This document shows, piece after piece, positions 30,184 to 38,276 of a stretch of 38,566 nt of DNA. Under the pieces are notes generated by a model, which was not told where the DNA came from, ran no database searches, and saw nothing but the letters and a program-made list of their open reading frames with translations. Location: positions 1 to 38,566 of the IMG/VR virus record IMGVR_UViG_3300046169_000063; one strand, written 5' to 3'. Both the position numbers and the translations under genes were made by a program. The stretch's first letter is position 1, and each line of letters starts with the position of its first letter. This DNA is from a virus.

Positions 30184-31590
30184 TCATCCTCCTAACCATC
30201 CACCCAAGGCCATTCCAGCCCCGGTGAATAAACCACTCGCCATTCCGCTGGCCGCTTGTTCTTTTGCCGCATAAGTATTCGCTAAGTAATTCGCACGATT
30301 GGAATATTCCTGCATACCGATATTAACCCCAGCATCGGGGTTGATTCGTGTAACTTGCTCCTGTGGGATTCCAAACATTGCGGCTCGTTGGCCATACCCC
30401 TGTTGGATGGAGTTCTGTCCACCACCGGTAAGCATTCTAGGATTATATGAAGTTGCCTGGTTCAAATTAGATGCATACCCGCCAAGTGATTGTGCCTGGT
30501 TTCTACTATTGCCAATTACATCCCTTAAATAATCCTCTCGGCTCATTGCTTCGGCGGCAATACCTGCATTATCCATTTCTCGCCCTCTTGAAACTAAACC
30601 TTCACGGGCAGACTGAGTTGCTCGTCTGCGCATCTCCGGTGATAAGTCAGTCATCTGTGACTCACGGAATGCATCATTCGCCATTTGATTTGCCTGCTCA
30701 ACTCGGGCTTGCATGAGCGGATCGGATGATCGAATAGCCTGAGTCATGTCTGACCCGAATCGATTTATTAGGGAGATATCAGACCCCGCTTGGCGCTCTG
30801 CCATTTTGGAACCAAACTCCTGTGACCGCATTGCTTGGTCCTCGGCAAGTTGTGCCATTGGGTCGGCCGCTCTTCGAGCTAGGCTAAGTTGTAAATCCTG
30901 GTACTGTGGATCGTAGCGTTGACGATTTTGCAGAAGTTTATTCTGCAAGGCCGGATCGGACATTGCATTTACATAATCCCGAGCCGATTGCCCTGCATCA
31001 AACTTGCCTAATGCTGGTGCATCTTTTCCACCGCCAAACAATTTTTGAATGAAGAATGATGGAACTCCTGATGAGTTTACAGGTACACCTGCCCCGCCCT
31101 TGGATTTTAATAGCTTTGCCTCATCGTCATTAATGTAGGCTAGTTCTTCCCCTTCGGGGGCGGCCATATTGAGAACTGTGGCGGCTTGCTTGAGTGGATC
31201 TTCAGGGGCATACGAAACAACTCCTTCGGGGGTCATTTTTCCACTAGCACCCGAGCGCATTAGCATTTCCCTTTCGATTGGGTTTATGTAAGCTAGCGAT
31301 TCTCCTGCCGGTCCTTTAGATTCGAGATATTTAACAACATCGTCCTGAGATACATTTTCATTAAAAGCACTAGGATTAGTGTCCGGAAAAAAGGTAGGGT
31401 TTTTTTCTTTTGCGTAATTTGTGGGGTTTTTCTTGTAGGCAGAATCACCTGGGTCTTTTAATCGCTCGTAATCTATAGGCCCGAGGAATGCGTGTCTTTG
31501 CATTTGCAGTCTTTTTTGTGCCTCTGTGGCGATTTCATCTTTAGATGGACCCATGCCCACCAATCTTTTAAGTGCGTCTAATGATTCCAT
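30184..31590 (-). CDS. Internal virion protein with internal repeat
   Basis: 468 residues, Gln/Ala/Met rich. Residues 93-117 and 144-168 are a repeat: GPAGESLAYINPIEREMLMR against APEGEELAYINDDEAKLLKS, each ending in a Gly-rich turn. The middle has long Arg/Gln-rich helices and the end is a hydrophobic Gly-rich tail (GMASGLFTGAGMALGGWLGG) that could enter membranes. It lies upstream of two other internal proteins, and the three probably form the ejection complex, similar in role to T7 gp14-16, though no sequence match is claimed. Confidence 0.65.
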   Translation of the reverse strand: MESLDALKRLVGMGPSKDEIATEAQKRLQMQRHAFLGPIDYERLKDPGDSAYKKNPTNYAKEKNPTFFPDTNPSAFNENVSQDDVVKYLESKGPAGESLAYINPIEREMLMRSGASGKMTPEGVVSYAPEDPLKQAATVLNMAAPEGEELAYINDDEAKLLKSKGGAGVPVNSSGVPSFFIQKLFGGGKDAPALGKFDAGQSARDYVNAMSDPALQNKLLQNRQRYDPQYQDLQLSLARRAADPMAQLAEDQAMRSQEFGSKMAERQAGSDISLINRFGSDMTQAIRSSDPLMQARVEQANQMANDAFRESQMTDLSPEMRRRATQSAREGLVSRGREMDNAGIAAEAMSREDYLRDVIGNSRNQAQSLGGYASNLNQATSYNPRMLTGGGQNSIQQGYGQRAAMFGIPQEQVTRINPDAGVNIGMQEYSNRANYLANTYAAKEQAASGMASGLFTGAGMALGGWLGG

Positions 31591-31595
31591 ATCGA

Positions 31596-32372
31596 TTAGG
31601 TTTTGATGATGTAATTTAAAATGATGGTGGGCTGGACATTGTTGTGGGCGGAGGATGCGTCTTGAGCGCCACCTGTTACTCCGCCTGTTTGTGTAAAGTA
31701 AGTTCTAAACGGATCACCAGCGGCTCCGTTACTTGCACTAGTTGAAACTCCTCCTGAGTGAGTGTGGTCAGGCAGACCCGATTCTGCGGATGTGAGGAGG
31801 TGTTCTTCTGATCCACCAAATGCTCCTAAGTTATCTCCATTTATTCCACTTTTTGCCGTGGTTAAACGATCAGCAGATACACCTCCCATATCGTCCTGAC
31901 CTGCAATTACTCGACCTCGAAGGTCAGGTATATTGAAGGTGGTTGATCCGTCTCCGACTCCATAGGTTGTTCCTATGATTGCAAATAAACCTGCTTCAGT
32001 TGTGCGATTTTTGGCTGATCCATCACAAAGGAAATAACCTGTTGGAGCGGATGACCCAGCATATGGCAGAATGGTTGAGGTCGGCATAAGCACACTTACC
32101 GCCGCACTATTGAGCTTGGCCGCTGTGACTGAACCATCTTTAATATGATCAGTATTTACTGCACGATTGGCATCTACAGAGGCATCGCTGGCTAACTCGT
32201 TTGAGCCGATTCCATTGCCTGGCACTTTAAGTTTACCTGTGCCTGGGTCTTTAACGATTGTAGACTCATCTGCTGGATCGTCAAATGTTGCAAGATCCAC
32301 AATATCTTGCAACTTCTGTGCGGTTACTTGATCGCCTGATGCGAAGGTTTGTCCTCGTGATAATATTGCCAT
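31596..32372 (-). CDS. Tail fibre protein with phage collar domain
   Basis: 258 residues. The N-terminal part (GQTFASGDQVTAQKLQDIVD) attaches to the tail. A spacer (IKDGSVTAAKLN) leads to a collar domain: ILPYAGSSAPTGYFLCDGSA, then GTTYGVGDGSTTFNIPDLRG, RVIAGQDDMGG. The last part has PDHTHSGGVSTSA and ends NNVQPTIILNYIIKT, all hallmarks of the phage tail collar (microcystin-dependent-protein-like) family. The start has AGAGGA upstream. It is probably a receptor-binding or short-fibre protein. Confidence 0.9.
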   Translation of the reverse strand: MAILSRGQTFASGDQVTAQKLQDIVDLATFDDPADESTIVKDPGTGKLKVPGNGIGSNELASDASVDANRAVNTDHIKDGSVTAAKLNSAAVSVLMPTSTILPYAGSSAPTGYFLCDGSAKNRTTEAGLFAIIGTTYGVGDGSTTFNIPDLRGRVIAGQDDMGGVSADRLTTAKSGINGDNLGAFGGSEEHLLTSAESGLPDHTHSGGVSTSASNGAAGDPFRTYFTQTGGVTGGAQDASSAHNNVQPTIILNYIIKT

Positions 32373-32384
32373 GATTAATGTCCT

Positions 32385-32501
32385 CTATGAAATGGATGTG
32401 GTTGATCGGTCAGTTATTCGGGCATCCACTTTAACAGCTCGAATGTATGGCCGACCTAAGAATGGTTTAATATCTGCCTGAACCCCAAAGCCTCGCTTAT
32501 T
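32385..32501 (-). pseudogene. C-terminal end of the nozzle-like protein, third frame
   Basis: In this frame the sequence reads NKRGFGVQADIKPFLGRPYI then RAVKVDARITDRSTTSIS and a stop at 32385. It continues the protein of 32735-34876 after a second frame break; removing one A from the AAA at 32502-32500 joins ASSK to NKRGFG as ASSNKRGFG. The pattern KRGxGxQxxIxPxxGRPxIRAVKV is the usual end of this tail protein family. It has no start of its own. Confidence 0.65.
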
Positions 32502-32748
32502 TACTCGAAGCCTCTAGAGAGGCATCCTCCGAGTCGGCAAGTGTGCTTCCAAGCAAGGTTGAGGCGTTAATCGATGCGGTAGTGGAGTCAGGTTCCTCGG
32601 TTATAAATTCGATAGCACTATCGGTCTGAGAGTTATTAGATTTCATCTGAATCTCGGACCGGCTAAATACTTTTCGGTCCATACTATCAGCATCGAACTG
32701 GCGAGTGGTTAGCTGGCTTATTACAGGAATTGTCTCAGCAGATGCCTT
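32497..32748 (-). pseudogene. C-terminal continuation of the nozzle-like protein, second frame
   Basis: Sequence KASAETIPVISQLTTRQFDA then DSMDRKVFSRSEIQMKSNNS continues the tail protein whose main frame stops at 32735. Removing one G from GGG at 32752-32750 joins VSVTPG to KASAETIP. The phrase LTTRQFDADSMDRKVFSRSE is typical of the region after the propeller in this family (TTRxFDADSMxRKxWxRxEI), so it is genuine coding sequence out of frame. An internal ATG at 32682 would give a 61-residue fragment, unlikely to be functional. Confidence 0.7.
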
Positions 32749-34876
32749 GCCCAGGTGTTACTGATACAACATCTCCACCCTCAACAGAATCGACTCGATG
32801 CACTCCACCCTCTTCGGTGGTTATGTACAGGGCATTCTGTGCGCCTTCCCGAGCTACGATTAATTCACGAATGGCAAAGTCTACAGAGTTTACAGAGTCA
32901 ATGCTCTCAAACCCGCCATTAATAAAATTAAATATTATAATGGTATTCAACTTCCTACCATTGCCATTACCTGGAGCAGAATCCAAGGGTAAAGCAATCC
33001 AATATCTGTTATTAAAATAAACTGCACAGGACAGGTGAGCATAGTCCTGATTTATACGATCTATGTAGGGTTGAATTGTTTCCGAGATGGGTGTGCCAGT
33101 TCCTCGTAAATTATACTCATCCATAAACTCGACCGAGTAGATACCCTGGTCGGATAAGAATAGAATTTTGTTGGCCACCTGAACGATAGATTTCCGAGCA
33201 GATGCTCCTATTTCATTGGTTACCACATTTGTGGATACATCAGATAAAGATCCACTTACCCCTGTAAGTAGATGAATCGATTTACGATTAAATGCGACTA
33301 TGCTATCCTGTGTAAAAGGCTGGAGTCCTACCAAGTAATCGCTCTTGCCAGCAGATACTCGGAATTGATTTCCGATGATGTCGAATGTGTCTGAATCGAA
33401 TATATCGGATGCCGCTAATTCGTCCCTAATTTCTCGGTCAACGGGGTTTGTGTCTGAGGTATACCAGTATGGAACCCATAGCCTACGCTGATGAAATTCC
33501 CCCCAAGGGGCGGCTGGCATATGTACGAAACCTTTTCCGATAGCTAGTGCTTTACTAACTGTGAGCGATGCACCTGAAGACTCATCCTGAACTCCCAAAT
33601 TAAAGGTAAATTTTAAAAAAGGGTTAGTAGCACTACCTGATGAATCAAAAACCGATGTGACTACTGCTTTTTGATTTTCAAATAACTCGTAGGGAGATGT
33701 TGCGTTGCGGATAGTTATCTCGTCACCTTTTTGCAGGTTATGACCTGCTCCGATGTTCATGGTGACTACTCCATTTAATGCAGTTGCTGATGTGTCTGTA
33801 AAGTAAGCTGGAGTAGTGTATGCCCCTTTGCTCACTCGGGTAAAGTCTTCAAAGTATTCAACCTGTGCGCCACTCACATTGAAGGCGACAGTTTGAGAGT
33901 CTGCCATCTCTACTGTAAAAGATGTGGGGGTGGGTGCAGTCTTTATCTGATAGCAGTTATTTGGATTGTGGGTTGGCCAGCCTGTAAAGTTTGTGAGCGT
34001 GACAAAGTCACCGACCACTCGGCCATGATCGGTCGATGTGTTTACAGTTATTACCTGACCACTTTGGGAGGCTGTACTGACAGATCGATAATTAAGTTTT
34101 GGGGAGGCTGAAAGAGTTGTTTTACGGGAACGAAAAATAAACATCTTATCAAACCCTTGAGTCATTCCGACAGGACCATCTACTGTTTCTCCCCCACCCT
34201 CGTACCGGCACTTAAAAAGTGCAGAGTCTTTTAGTCGAATAATAACGGCTAAATTGTTTGTCGCTGAGAATATATAATCATCATTATTGGATGAAGCATC
34301 AGAATAAACTGCCGACCCAAAAACTGCATTTACTCCATCATCGTTCAGAGTAAATCCTTCAGTTGTGGCAATCGAATTTCCCATCGATGCTACTGAGGTT
34401 TGACCTACTGAATTATTGGCTAATGTAAACGCCTCGGCTTCACCGGTAGAGCCGTCCGAGTAGGTAATTGTTTTGGTTGTAAAGTTTATAGAAACCAAAG
34501 CAAATGTACCATTCGGATTTGTCGCATTGGTAAATCCAAGGTTTGCAGTAGTTATGTTTTCGCCTGGAATAAATGCAAGGCTCGGAATGTCATCCAATAC
34601 AAGTGTTACGATGCCCGATGCATCTCTTTGTCCCGCTGTTATAATGTAAGGAACACGCACAGCATCTGCACCCGATGTTATTGACCCAAAGAGAGTCGAT
34701 AGCCCTTTGCGGGGTTGCCAAGTACCATCATCGTTCATCCTTCCATTTTTGGATAAGGCAACCTCACCAGGCTTTAACTGGTTAGGCCTTAGACGGGCAT
34801 TCATCCGCAGAAAAAAGGTATCCCCTTCCGTCACGAATGGATCGTCTAGTTTTCCGTATGATCGATATCTGCTCAT
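32735..34876 (-). CDS. Tail nozzle/stabilisation-type protein (main frame)
   Basis: 713 residues from the ATG at 34876, chosen because it overlaps (ATGA) the repaired stop of the upstream tail fibre; an ATG 18 codons further up is less likely. The protein begins MSRYRSYGKLDDPF and carries beta-propeller-like repeats, two FCCH-like modules (ITVNTSTDHGRVVGDFVTLT; TMNIGAGHNLQKGDEITIRN) and the motif LPLDSAPGNGNGRKLNTIII then FNFINGGFESIDS. The layout resembles the nozzle/tail tubular B or packaged-DNA stabilisation proteins of podoviruses. It plugs the tail end and contacts fibres. The main frame stops early, and the true C-terminus lies in two further frames. Confidence 0.75.
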   Translation of the reverse strand: MSRYRSYGKLDDPFVTEGDTFFLRMNARLRPNQLKPGEVALSKNGRMNDDGTWQPRKGLSTLFGSITSGADAVRVPYIITAGQRDASGIVTLVLDDIPSLAFIPGENITTANLGFTNATNPNGTFALVSINFTTKTITYSDGSTGEAEAFTLANNSVGQTSVASMGNSIATTEGFTLNDDGVNAVFGSAVYSDASSNNDDYIFSATNNLAVIIRLKDSALFKCRYEGGGETVDGPVGMTQGFDKMFIFRSRKTTLSASPKLNYRSVSTASQSGQVITVNTSTDHGRVVGDFVTLTNFTGWPTHNPNNCYQIKTAPTPTSFTVEMADSQTVAFNVSGAQVEYFEDFTRVSKGAYTTPAYFTDTSATALNGVVTMNIGAGHNLQKGDEITIRNATSPYELFENQKAVVTSVFDSSGSATNPFLKFTFNLGVQDESSGASLTVSKALAIGKGFVHMPAAPWGEFHQRRLWVPYWYTSDTNPVDREIRDELAASDIFDSDTFDIIGNQFRVSAGKSDYLVGLQPFTQDSIVAFNRKSIHLLTGVSGSLSDVSTNVVTNEIGASARKSIVQVANKILFLSDQGIYSVEFMDEYNLRGTGTPISETIQPYIDRINQDYAHLSCAVYFNNRYWIALPLDSAPGNGNGRKLNTIIIFNFINGGFESIDSVNSVDFAIRELIVAREGAQNALYITTEEGGVHRVDSVEGGDVVSVTPGQGIC

Positions 34877-34998
34877 GGTGCGATTGTTTTGTACGGATGG
34901 TTGGAAGGTAGGTCTGCTGTTAGTCCCCACTTGTGTGCGAGGTAACCTTCGATCTTATCGGAGTTGGATTGCGTTACATTTTCAACAAATATTGCCTC
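34873..34998 (-). pseudogene. C-terminal end of the SASA-type tail fibre, shifted frame
   Basis: The frame reads EAIFVENVTQSNSDKIEGYL then AHKWGLTADLPSNHPYKTIA and P-stop. The IEGYLAxKWGLxxxLPxxHPYK phrase is the standard end of LamG-like domains. The upstream fibre frame ends at 34982 without it. Removing one G of the G5 run at 35004-35000 joins NADSDWG to EAIFVEN. The repaired stop overlaps the next start as ATGA, which strongly supports this as the true end. Confidence 0.75.
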
Positions 34999-36838
34999 TC
35001 CCCCAATCTGAGTCTGCGTTATTCTGATAATCGTTCAATCGAACACTACCCGTACCCATCGTGGACAAACCTGACTGCGTAACATTAGTGTTATAAGCGG
35101 TAGCGTTTAAAGAAGCAGTAGCTCTAGTATTAGGTACATCAAGTTCAATAGATAACATGACCCATTGATTTAATAGGTTGGTCGAATTGCCTGTTAAATG
35201 TGAACCTGGACTCATGTACCAATCTCCTGAGAACACTCCATTACCACTAAGATTGAAAAGTATCATCTGTAGGGTTGGATTGTTCTTAGTGAATGTAACT
35301 AGTGCATCGTGAGTATCAGACGCTGTTACCTTAACTACAAAGAACCATTTATGAACTGCGGTAGGACTAAAAGCTATACTTGTGTAAGAAGTCGCATCCG
35401 AGTTGTTATCAAACCTCAGTATATTTTTGTTGTTCTGTGATAGATTAACGGCTGTTAGCGTACTACCAGTAGCGGCGTTAAAGGTGTAGTTATTACCCGA
35501 CTTATCTGCGATCTGTGTGACATTACCACTCGATGAAGTGAAGGTCGTCTGATCGTCCATATCGAGCCACAAGCGAGTCGTAATTGAAGATGGATCCCAA
35601 GCGGCGTTAGTGGAACCGCTGATTGCGAGTTGCATCTCATCCGCAAACGCTTCACCTATATCAAACATATCGTTCACACCGTTGCCTGTTGCATCAGAAC
35701 TTCCTTCAGCGGCGCGACCTACATGGTTTTGCGAGGCACTATGTCCGTAGGTTGCGGCGTCTACAATTCCTATATACGCATCTGAACTAGCAACAGGAGT
35801 TAAATCTGTGCCGTATCCAATCTTTGTTATAACTATAGGGAATTGATTTGTGTTAGATACTCCGTAGGAGTTACCAAGAAGTGTCCGCACTGCGGCGATA
35901 AATGTATTAAGACCGCTAACAGTCGCGCCGCTCTCGCCTTGCCACCATATCATTCCCTTAAAATTCCAAGAGTATCCAGCGTTGGTTAGCTTTGTGGTGG
36001 CATCTGATAATGCAGATAATAATCCACGATAACAATCGCCCTCCCCTGTCCCCGTTGCGGTGGTATCCCAATCGGAAAGTGATGTACCAGCGTTCAAGGT
36101 GGTTGCCCCTACTGCGTATTTAAGAATACCTATTGGCTGTGTAGTAAGACTGATTGCATTGGCTCGACTAACAAATCCAAGTTCAGGGCCGAAGTTAGGT
36201 GAGTTGACTAAGTTATTACTATCTCCCTTGGTACTACCAGCCACTAGAGATGTCGCCCAAGATGAGTAGTTCTGTGTGGATTCAGCGTTAGAGGTGCTGT
36301 CATGCCAAGAGGTATAGAACAGACCATCCTGTGTAGCTTGTGCGGAAGTTAAGTCAGATACATCAGCGTGACCATGTGCGTTTGACTGACCTGCTAATAT
36401 GAACAGATCGATTGTTTGATTGGTGATTACCGAGTTATCAAATGTGCGATACCAACTTCCGTTATAGAAGTATGACATCGTAGGTGTGCCGCCTATTGTA
36501 CCGTCGGTAACTAAGGCGTTGTCACCCGCTGTGCCGTTAAGAGGTAGGTTAGTCTTTGTATAAGTCTGTATGGATACACCGTCGTTTCCCGCTGGGCCTT
36601 GTGGGCCTGTAGCACCCGTGGCTCCTGTCGCCCCTTGAGCGCCTGTTGCACCCGTTGGCCCCGCCACTCCTTGCGGCCCTTGAAACTGACTAAGCGAGTT
36701 CCACGCAGTCACACCATCGCCAACCTTGAGTATTTGATTTGTCGTATCAAACGCTGGTTCACCTTCGCTTAAAACGGGGTTGGTACTGGCAAAGTTAGCC
36801 GCTGTATCGCGCCTTAGAAAAATTCTTCTTATGCTCAT
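34982..36838 (-). CDS. Tail fibre with collagen-like stalk, SASA esterase and LamG-like domain
   Basis: 618 residues in the main frame. Residues 1-50 (RRIFLRRDTAANFASTNPVL and LKVGDGVTAWNSLS) are the common fibre attachment domain; 53-87 are Gly-X-Y collagen-like repeats; 143-404 are a sialate O-acetylesterase (SASA/GDSL) domain, with LFILAGQSNAHG (S152), GMIWWQGESG (298-303) and a possible catalytic His near QNHVGRAA; from about 416 a LamG-like fold (TTRLWLDMDDQTTF). It probably removes acetyl groups from host surface sugars. The C-terminus is frame-shifted (see 34873-34998). The start is coupled to the small gene downstream of the holin by ATGA. Confidence 0.85.
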   Translation of the reverse strand: MSIRRIFLRRDTAANFASTNPVLSEGEPAFDTTNQILKVGDGVTAWNSLSQFQGPQGVAGPTGATGAQGATGATGATGPQGPAGNDGVSIQTYTKTNLPLNGTAGDNALVTDGTIGGTPTMSYFYNGSWYRTFDNSVITNQTIDLFILAGQSNAHGHADVSDLTSAQATQDGLFYTSWHDSTSNAESTQNYSSWATSLVAGSTKGDSNNLVNSPNFGPELGFVSRANAISLTTQPIGILKYAVGATTLNAGTSLSDWDTTATGTGEGDCYRGLLSALSDATTKLTNAGYSWNFKGMIWWQGESGATVSGLNTFIAAVRTLLGNSYGVSNTNQFPIVITKIGYGTDLTPVASSDAYIGIVDAATYGHSASQNHVGRAAEGSSDATGNGVNDMFDIGEAFADEMQLAISGSTNAAWDPSSITTRLWLDMDDQTTFTSSSGNVTQIADKSGNNYTFNAATGSTLTAVNLSQNNKNILRFDNNSDATSYTSIAFSPTAVHKWFFVVKVTASDTHDALVTFTKNNPTLQMILFNLSGNGVFSGDWYMSPGSHLTGNSTNLLNQWVMLSIELDVPNTRATASLNATAYNTNVTQSGLSTMGTGSVRLNDYQNNADSDWGRGNIC

Positions 36839-37146
36839 ATCGATGCACTACCTCCATCGATAGAATTTGCCTCGACATGAATAATTCCGGCTCGGCCACC
36901 ATCCACGATGCCAACAGATGTATCCTCCAATGTATCGAGCCGTGTATCGTGCAGACTTACGCTGGATTTAATATTACCAAGACTTACCTTTGTACCGAAT
37001 GTATCGCTTGCGGTTACCTGGTAATTAGTAAAATCCGAGTCCCTTGTGTACTGCGAACGATCGTCCGCAGATATCGAGCCAAAGCCTGTCAACTGCATCA
37101 TCGTAAATTCACCCGTGCCAGGGTTCTTTAACGCAACAGTCTTCAC
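36835..37146 (-). CDS. Small tail-associated hypothetical protein
   Basis: 103 residues starting MKTVALKNPGTGEFTMMQLT, with a DTRLDTLEDTS segment and a Gly/Ser-rich end (IIHVEANSIDGGSASI). It is coupled to genes on both sides by ATGA overlaps. The short beta-rich and coiled segments resemble N-terminal parts of fibre proteins, so it may be a fibre adaptor. No family is recognised. Confidence 0.5.
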   Translation of the reverse strand: MKTVALKNPGTGEFTMMQLTGFGSISADDRSQYTRDSDFTNYQVTASDTFGTKVSLGNIKSSVSLHDTRLDTLEDTSVGIVDGGRAGIIHVEANSIDGGSASI

Positions 37147-37298
37147 TTTCTGCGGATTTCTTGGTAAAGCTTGATCGACATATAGACGAGGGTCACCGCA
37201 CCAACTGCTATACCCAGGAAGGAGTCGAGAGTAGATAAGCCAAAGGTGGCGGCTGTTCCACTCATTCCGGCAACTGATACCCGATCAATCATATTCAT
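37143..37298 (-). CDS. Small membrane protein, candidate holin or lysis partner
   Basis: A 51-residue frame starts right after the stop of the upstream membrane gene (TAAATG) and ends in an ATGA overlap. The sequence MNMIDRVSVAGMSGTAATFG then LSTLDSFLGIAVGAVTLVYM has one or two hydrophobic segments, followed by a basic tail (SIKLYQEIRRK), the N-out/C-basic design of small holins. Together with the three-helix protein at 37299-37763 it would form the lysis group. No lysozyme or amidase gene was recognised nearby. Confidence 0.6.
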   Translation of the reverse strand: MNMIDRVSVAGMSGTAATFGLSTLDSFLGIAVGAVTLVYMSIKLYQEIRRK

Positions 37299-37763
37299 TT
37301 ATCTTCTGTGAGGCGATGGCCCGAAATAAAAGCCGAGGATTCCCATAAGGGCTGTTTGCCCCATGTATGCCAGGTGTCCACTCGATAGCGTGATTGGGTC
37401 TTGGCTGGCTGGCCATGAGACGATTCCAAAGAGTAATTCGGTTCTTCCTTCTCCATGCGCATTAGTGATGGAGAGGAACTCGGCTTGCGGAAATGCGGTG
37501 CAGAGCAAGATGCAGAGACACAAAGTGCCAATACCGATAAAAGCAATAATTCTACGAGAAAAATCCCGGAACTCATTATTACCTCCTTTAGCCAATTCAG
37601 CTTGGAGTTTAAGAAAGTTTTCATTGGCTCGACTTTCACGGGCAACTTCAAGTTCATGCTTTTGACGGCGATTCTCAAATAGCATTCCAAAGCCACCTTT
37701 GAGCATAGCACCAAGAGCCGTACTACCGCCCCCCGTAAGTAACATAAGAAGTATTTCGCCCAT
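37299..37763 (-). CDS. Three-helix holin-like membrane protein
   Basis: 154 residues with a hydrophobic N-terminus (LLMLLTGGGSTALGAMLKGG), a charged coiled segment (ENRRQKHELEVARESRANEN), then a long helix (IIAFIGIGTLCLCILLCTAF) and a C-terminal hydrophobic stretch (GQTALMGILGFYFG). The layout matches the GTA-type three-transmembrane holin family. It would make pores in the inner membrane to time lysis. An overlapping frame in the same strand lacks this pattern and is rejected. Confidence 0.65.
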   Translation of the reverse strand: MGEILLMLLTGGGSTALGAMLKGGFGMLFENRRQKHELEVARESRANENFLKLQAELAKGGNNEFRDFSRRIIAFIGIGTLCLCILLCTAFPQAEFLSITNAHGEGRTELLFGIVSWPASQDPITLSSGHLAYMGQTALMGILGFYFGPSPHRR

Positions 37764-37764
37764 T

Positions 37765-38079
37765 TCACCGAGCTGTCCCGTAGCGGATTTCGTCCATTAA
37801 ATCTTCGTGCTTACCGACTTGCTTCTCGATAAACAGGAGTCGCATATTTTGCTCTGCATCATCGGGCAATGCACCGAGTTCACCCCGTGGCCACTTAATG
37901 CGAAATTCCGAGTTCATCTCCATCTCATGCTTGAGGCGGAGGATCTCCATCTCCAGGGTATTGAGCCGTGCGTAGATCAGCATGGCCGAGTACACCACGA
38001 AGATGGTCCCACCAAAGACCTTGAGTAAAAACGCCAGCGGTGTCTTTACATTCGTATCCTCACTGATGTTAGGAGCCAT
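37765..38079 (-). CDS. Membrane-anchored coiled-coil protein
   Basis: 104 residues with one membrane segment near 14-37 (PLAFLLKVFGGTIFVVYSAM) and a coiled-coil region (NTLEMEILRLKHEMEMNSEF), then a WPRGELGALPDDAEQN motif. The last motif recurs in marine podoviruses from memory. The N-terminal anchor with a coil facing the periplasm could be an i-spanin-like lysis protein or an anchor of tail assembly. It sits between the holin-like gene and a small structural gene, coupled to the latter by TAATG. Confidence 0.5.
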   Translation of the reverse strand: MAPNISEDTNVKTPLAFLLKVFGGTIFVVYSAMLIYARLNTLEMEILRLKHEMEMNSEFRIKWPRGELGALPDDAEQNMRLLFIEKQVGKHEDLMDEIRYGTAR

Positions 38080-38273
38080 TACGCAAGAGTTACACTCACA
38101 ACAGTAGCATCAGAAGTACCTGCATCAGTAAGTGCGATGTAGAGTTTATTCTGTGCGGTGTCGAAGAATAGTTCTCCCTTTGTAGCCTCTTTCTTAAATT
38201 TTACCGCTCCCGAATCAGACCCGTGTTTGATCGCAATGGTAAAGTCCTTCTTGTGTAACTTATTGTAAGCCAT
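38079..38273 (-). CDS. Small fibre-type structural protein
   Basis: 64 residues, MAYNKLHKKDFTIAIKHGSD then KKEATKGELFFDTAQNKLYI and a short beta end. GELFFDTxxNKLYIA is a phrase from tail-fibre head-binding domains, here alone. It lies 3 bases after the beta-helix gene and couples to the membrane protein gene by TAATG. A small tail adaptor is the likely role. Confidence 0.55.
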   Translation of the reverse strand: MAYNKLHKKDFTIAIKHGSDSGAVKFKKEATKGELFFDTAQNKLYIALTDAGTSDATVVSVTLA

Positions 38274-38276
38274 GAC

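Noticed and set aside
37295-37768. A 157-codon minus-strand frame overlapping the holin-like gene
   Set aside because: Its frame lacks membrane helices and coupling signals, whereas the 37299-37763 frame has a clear three-helix pattern and an exact junction with the next gene.
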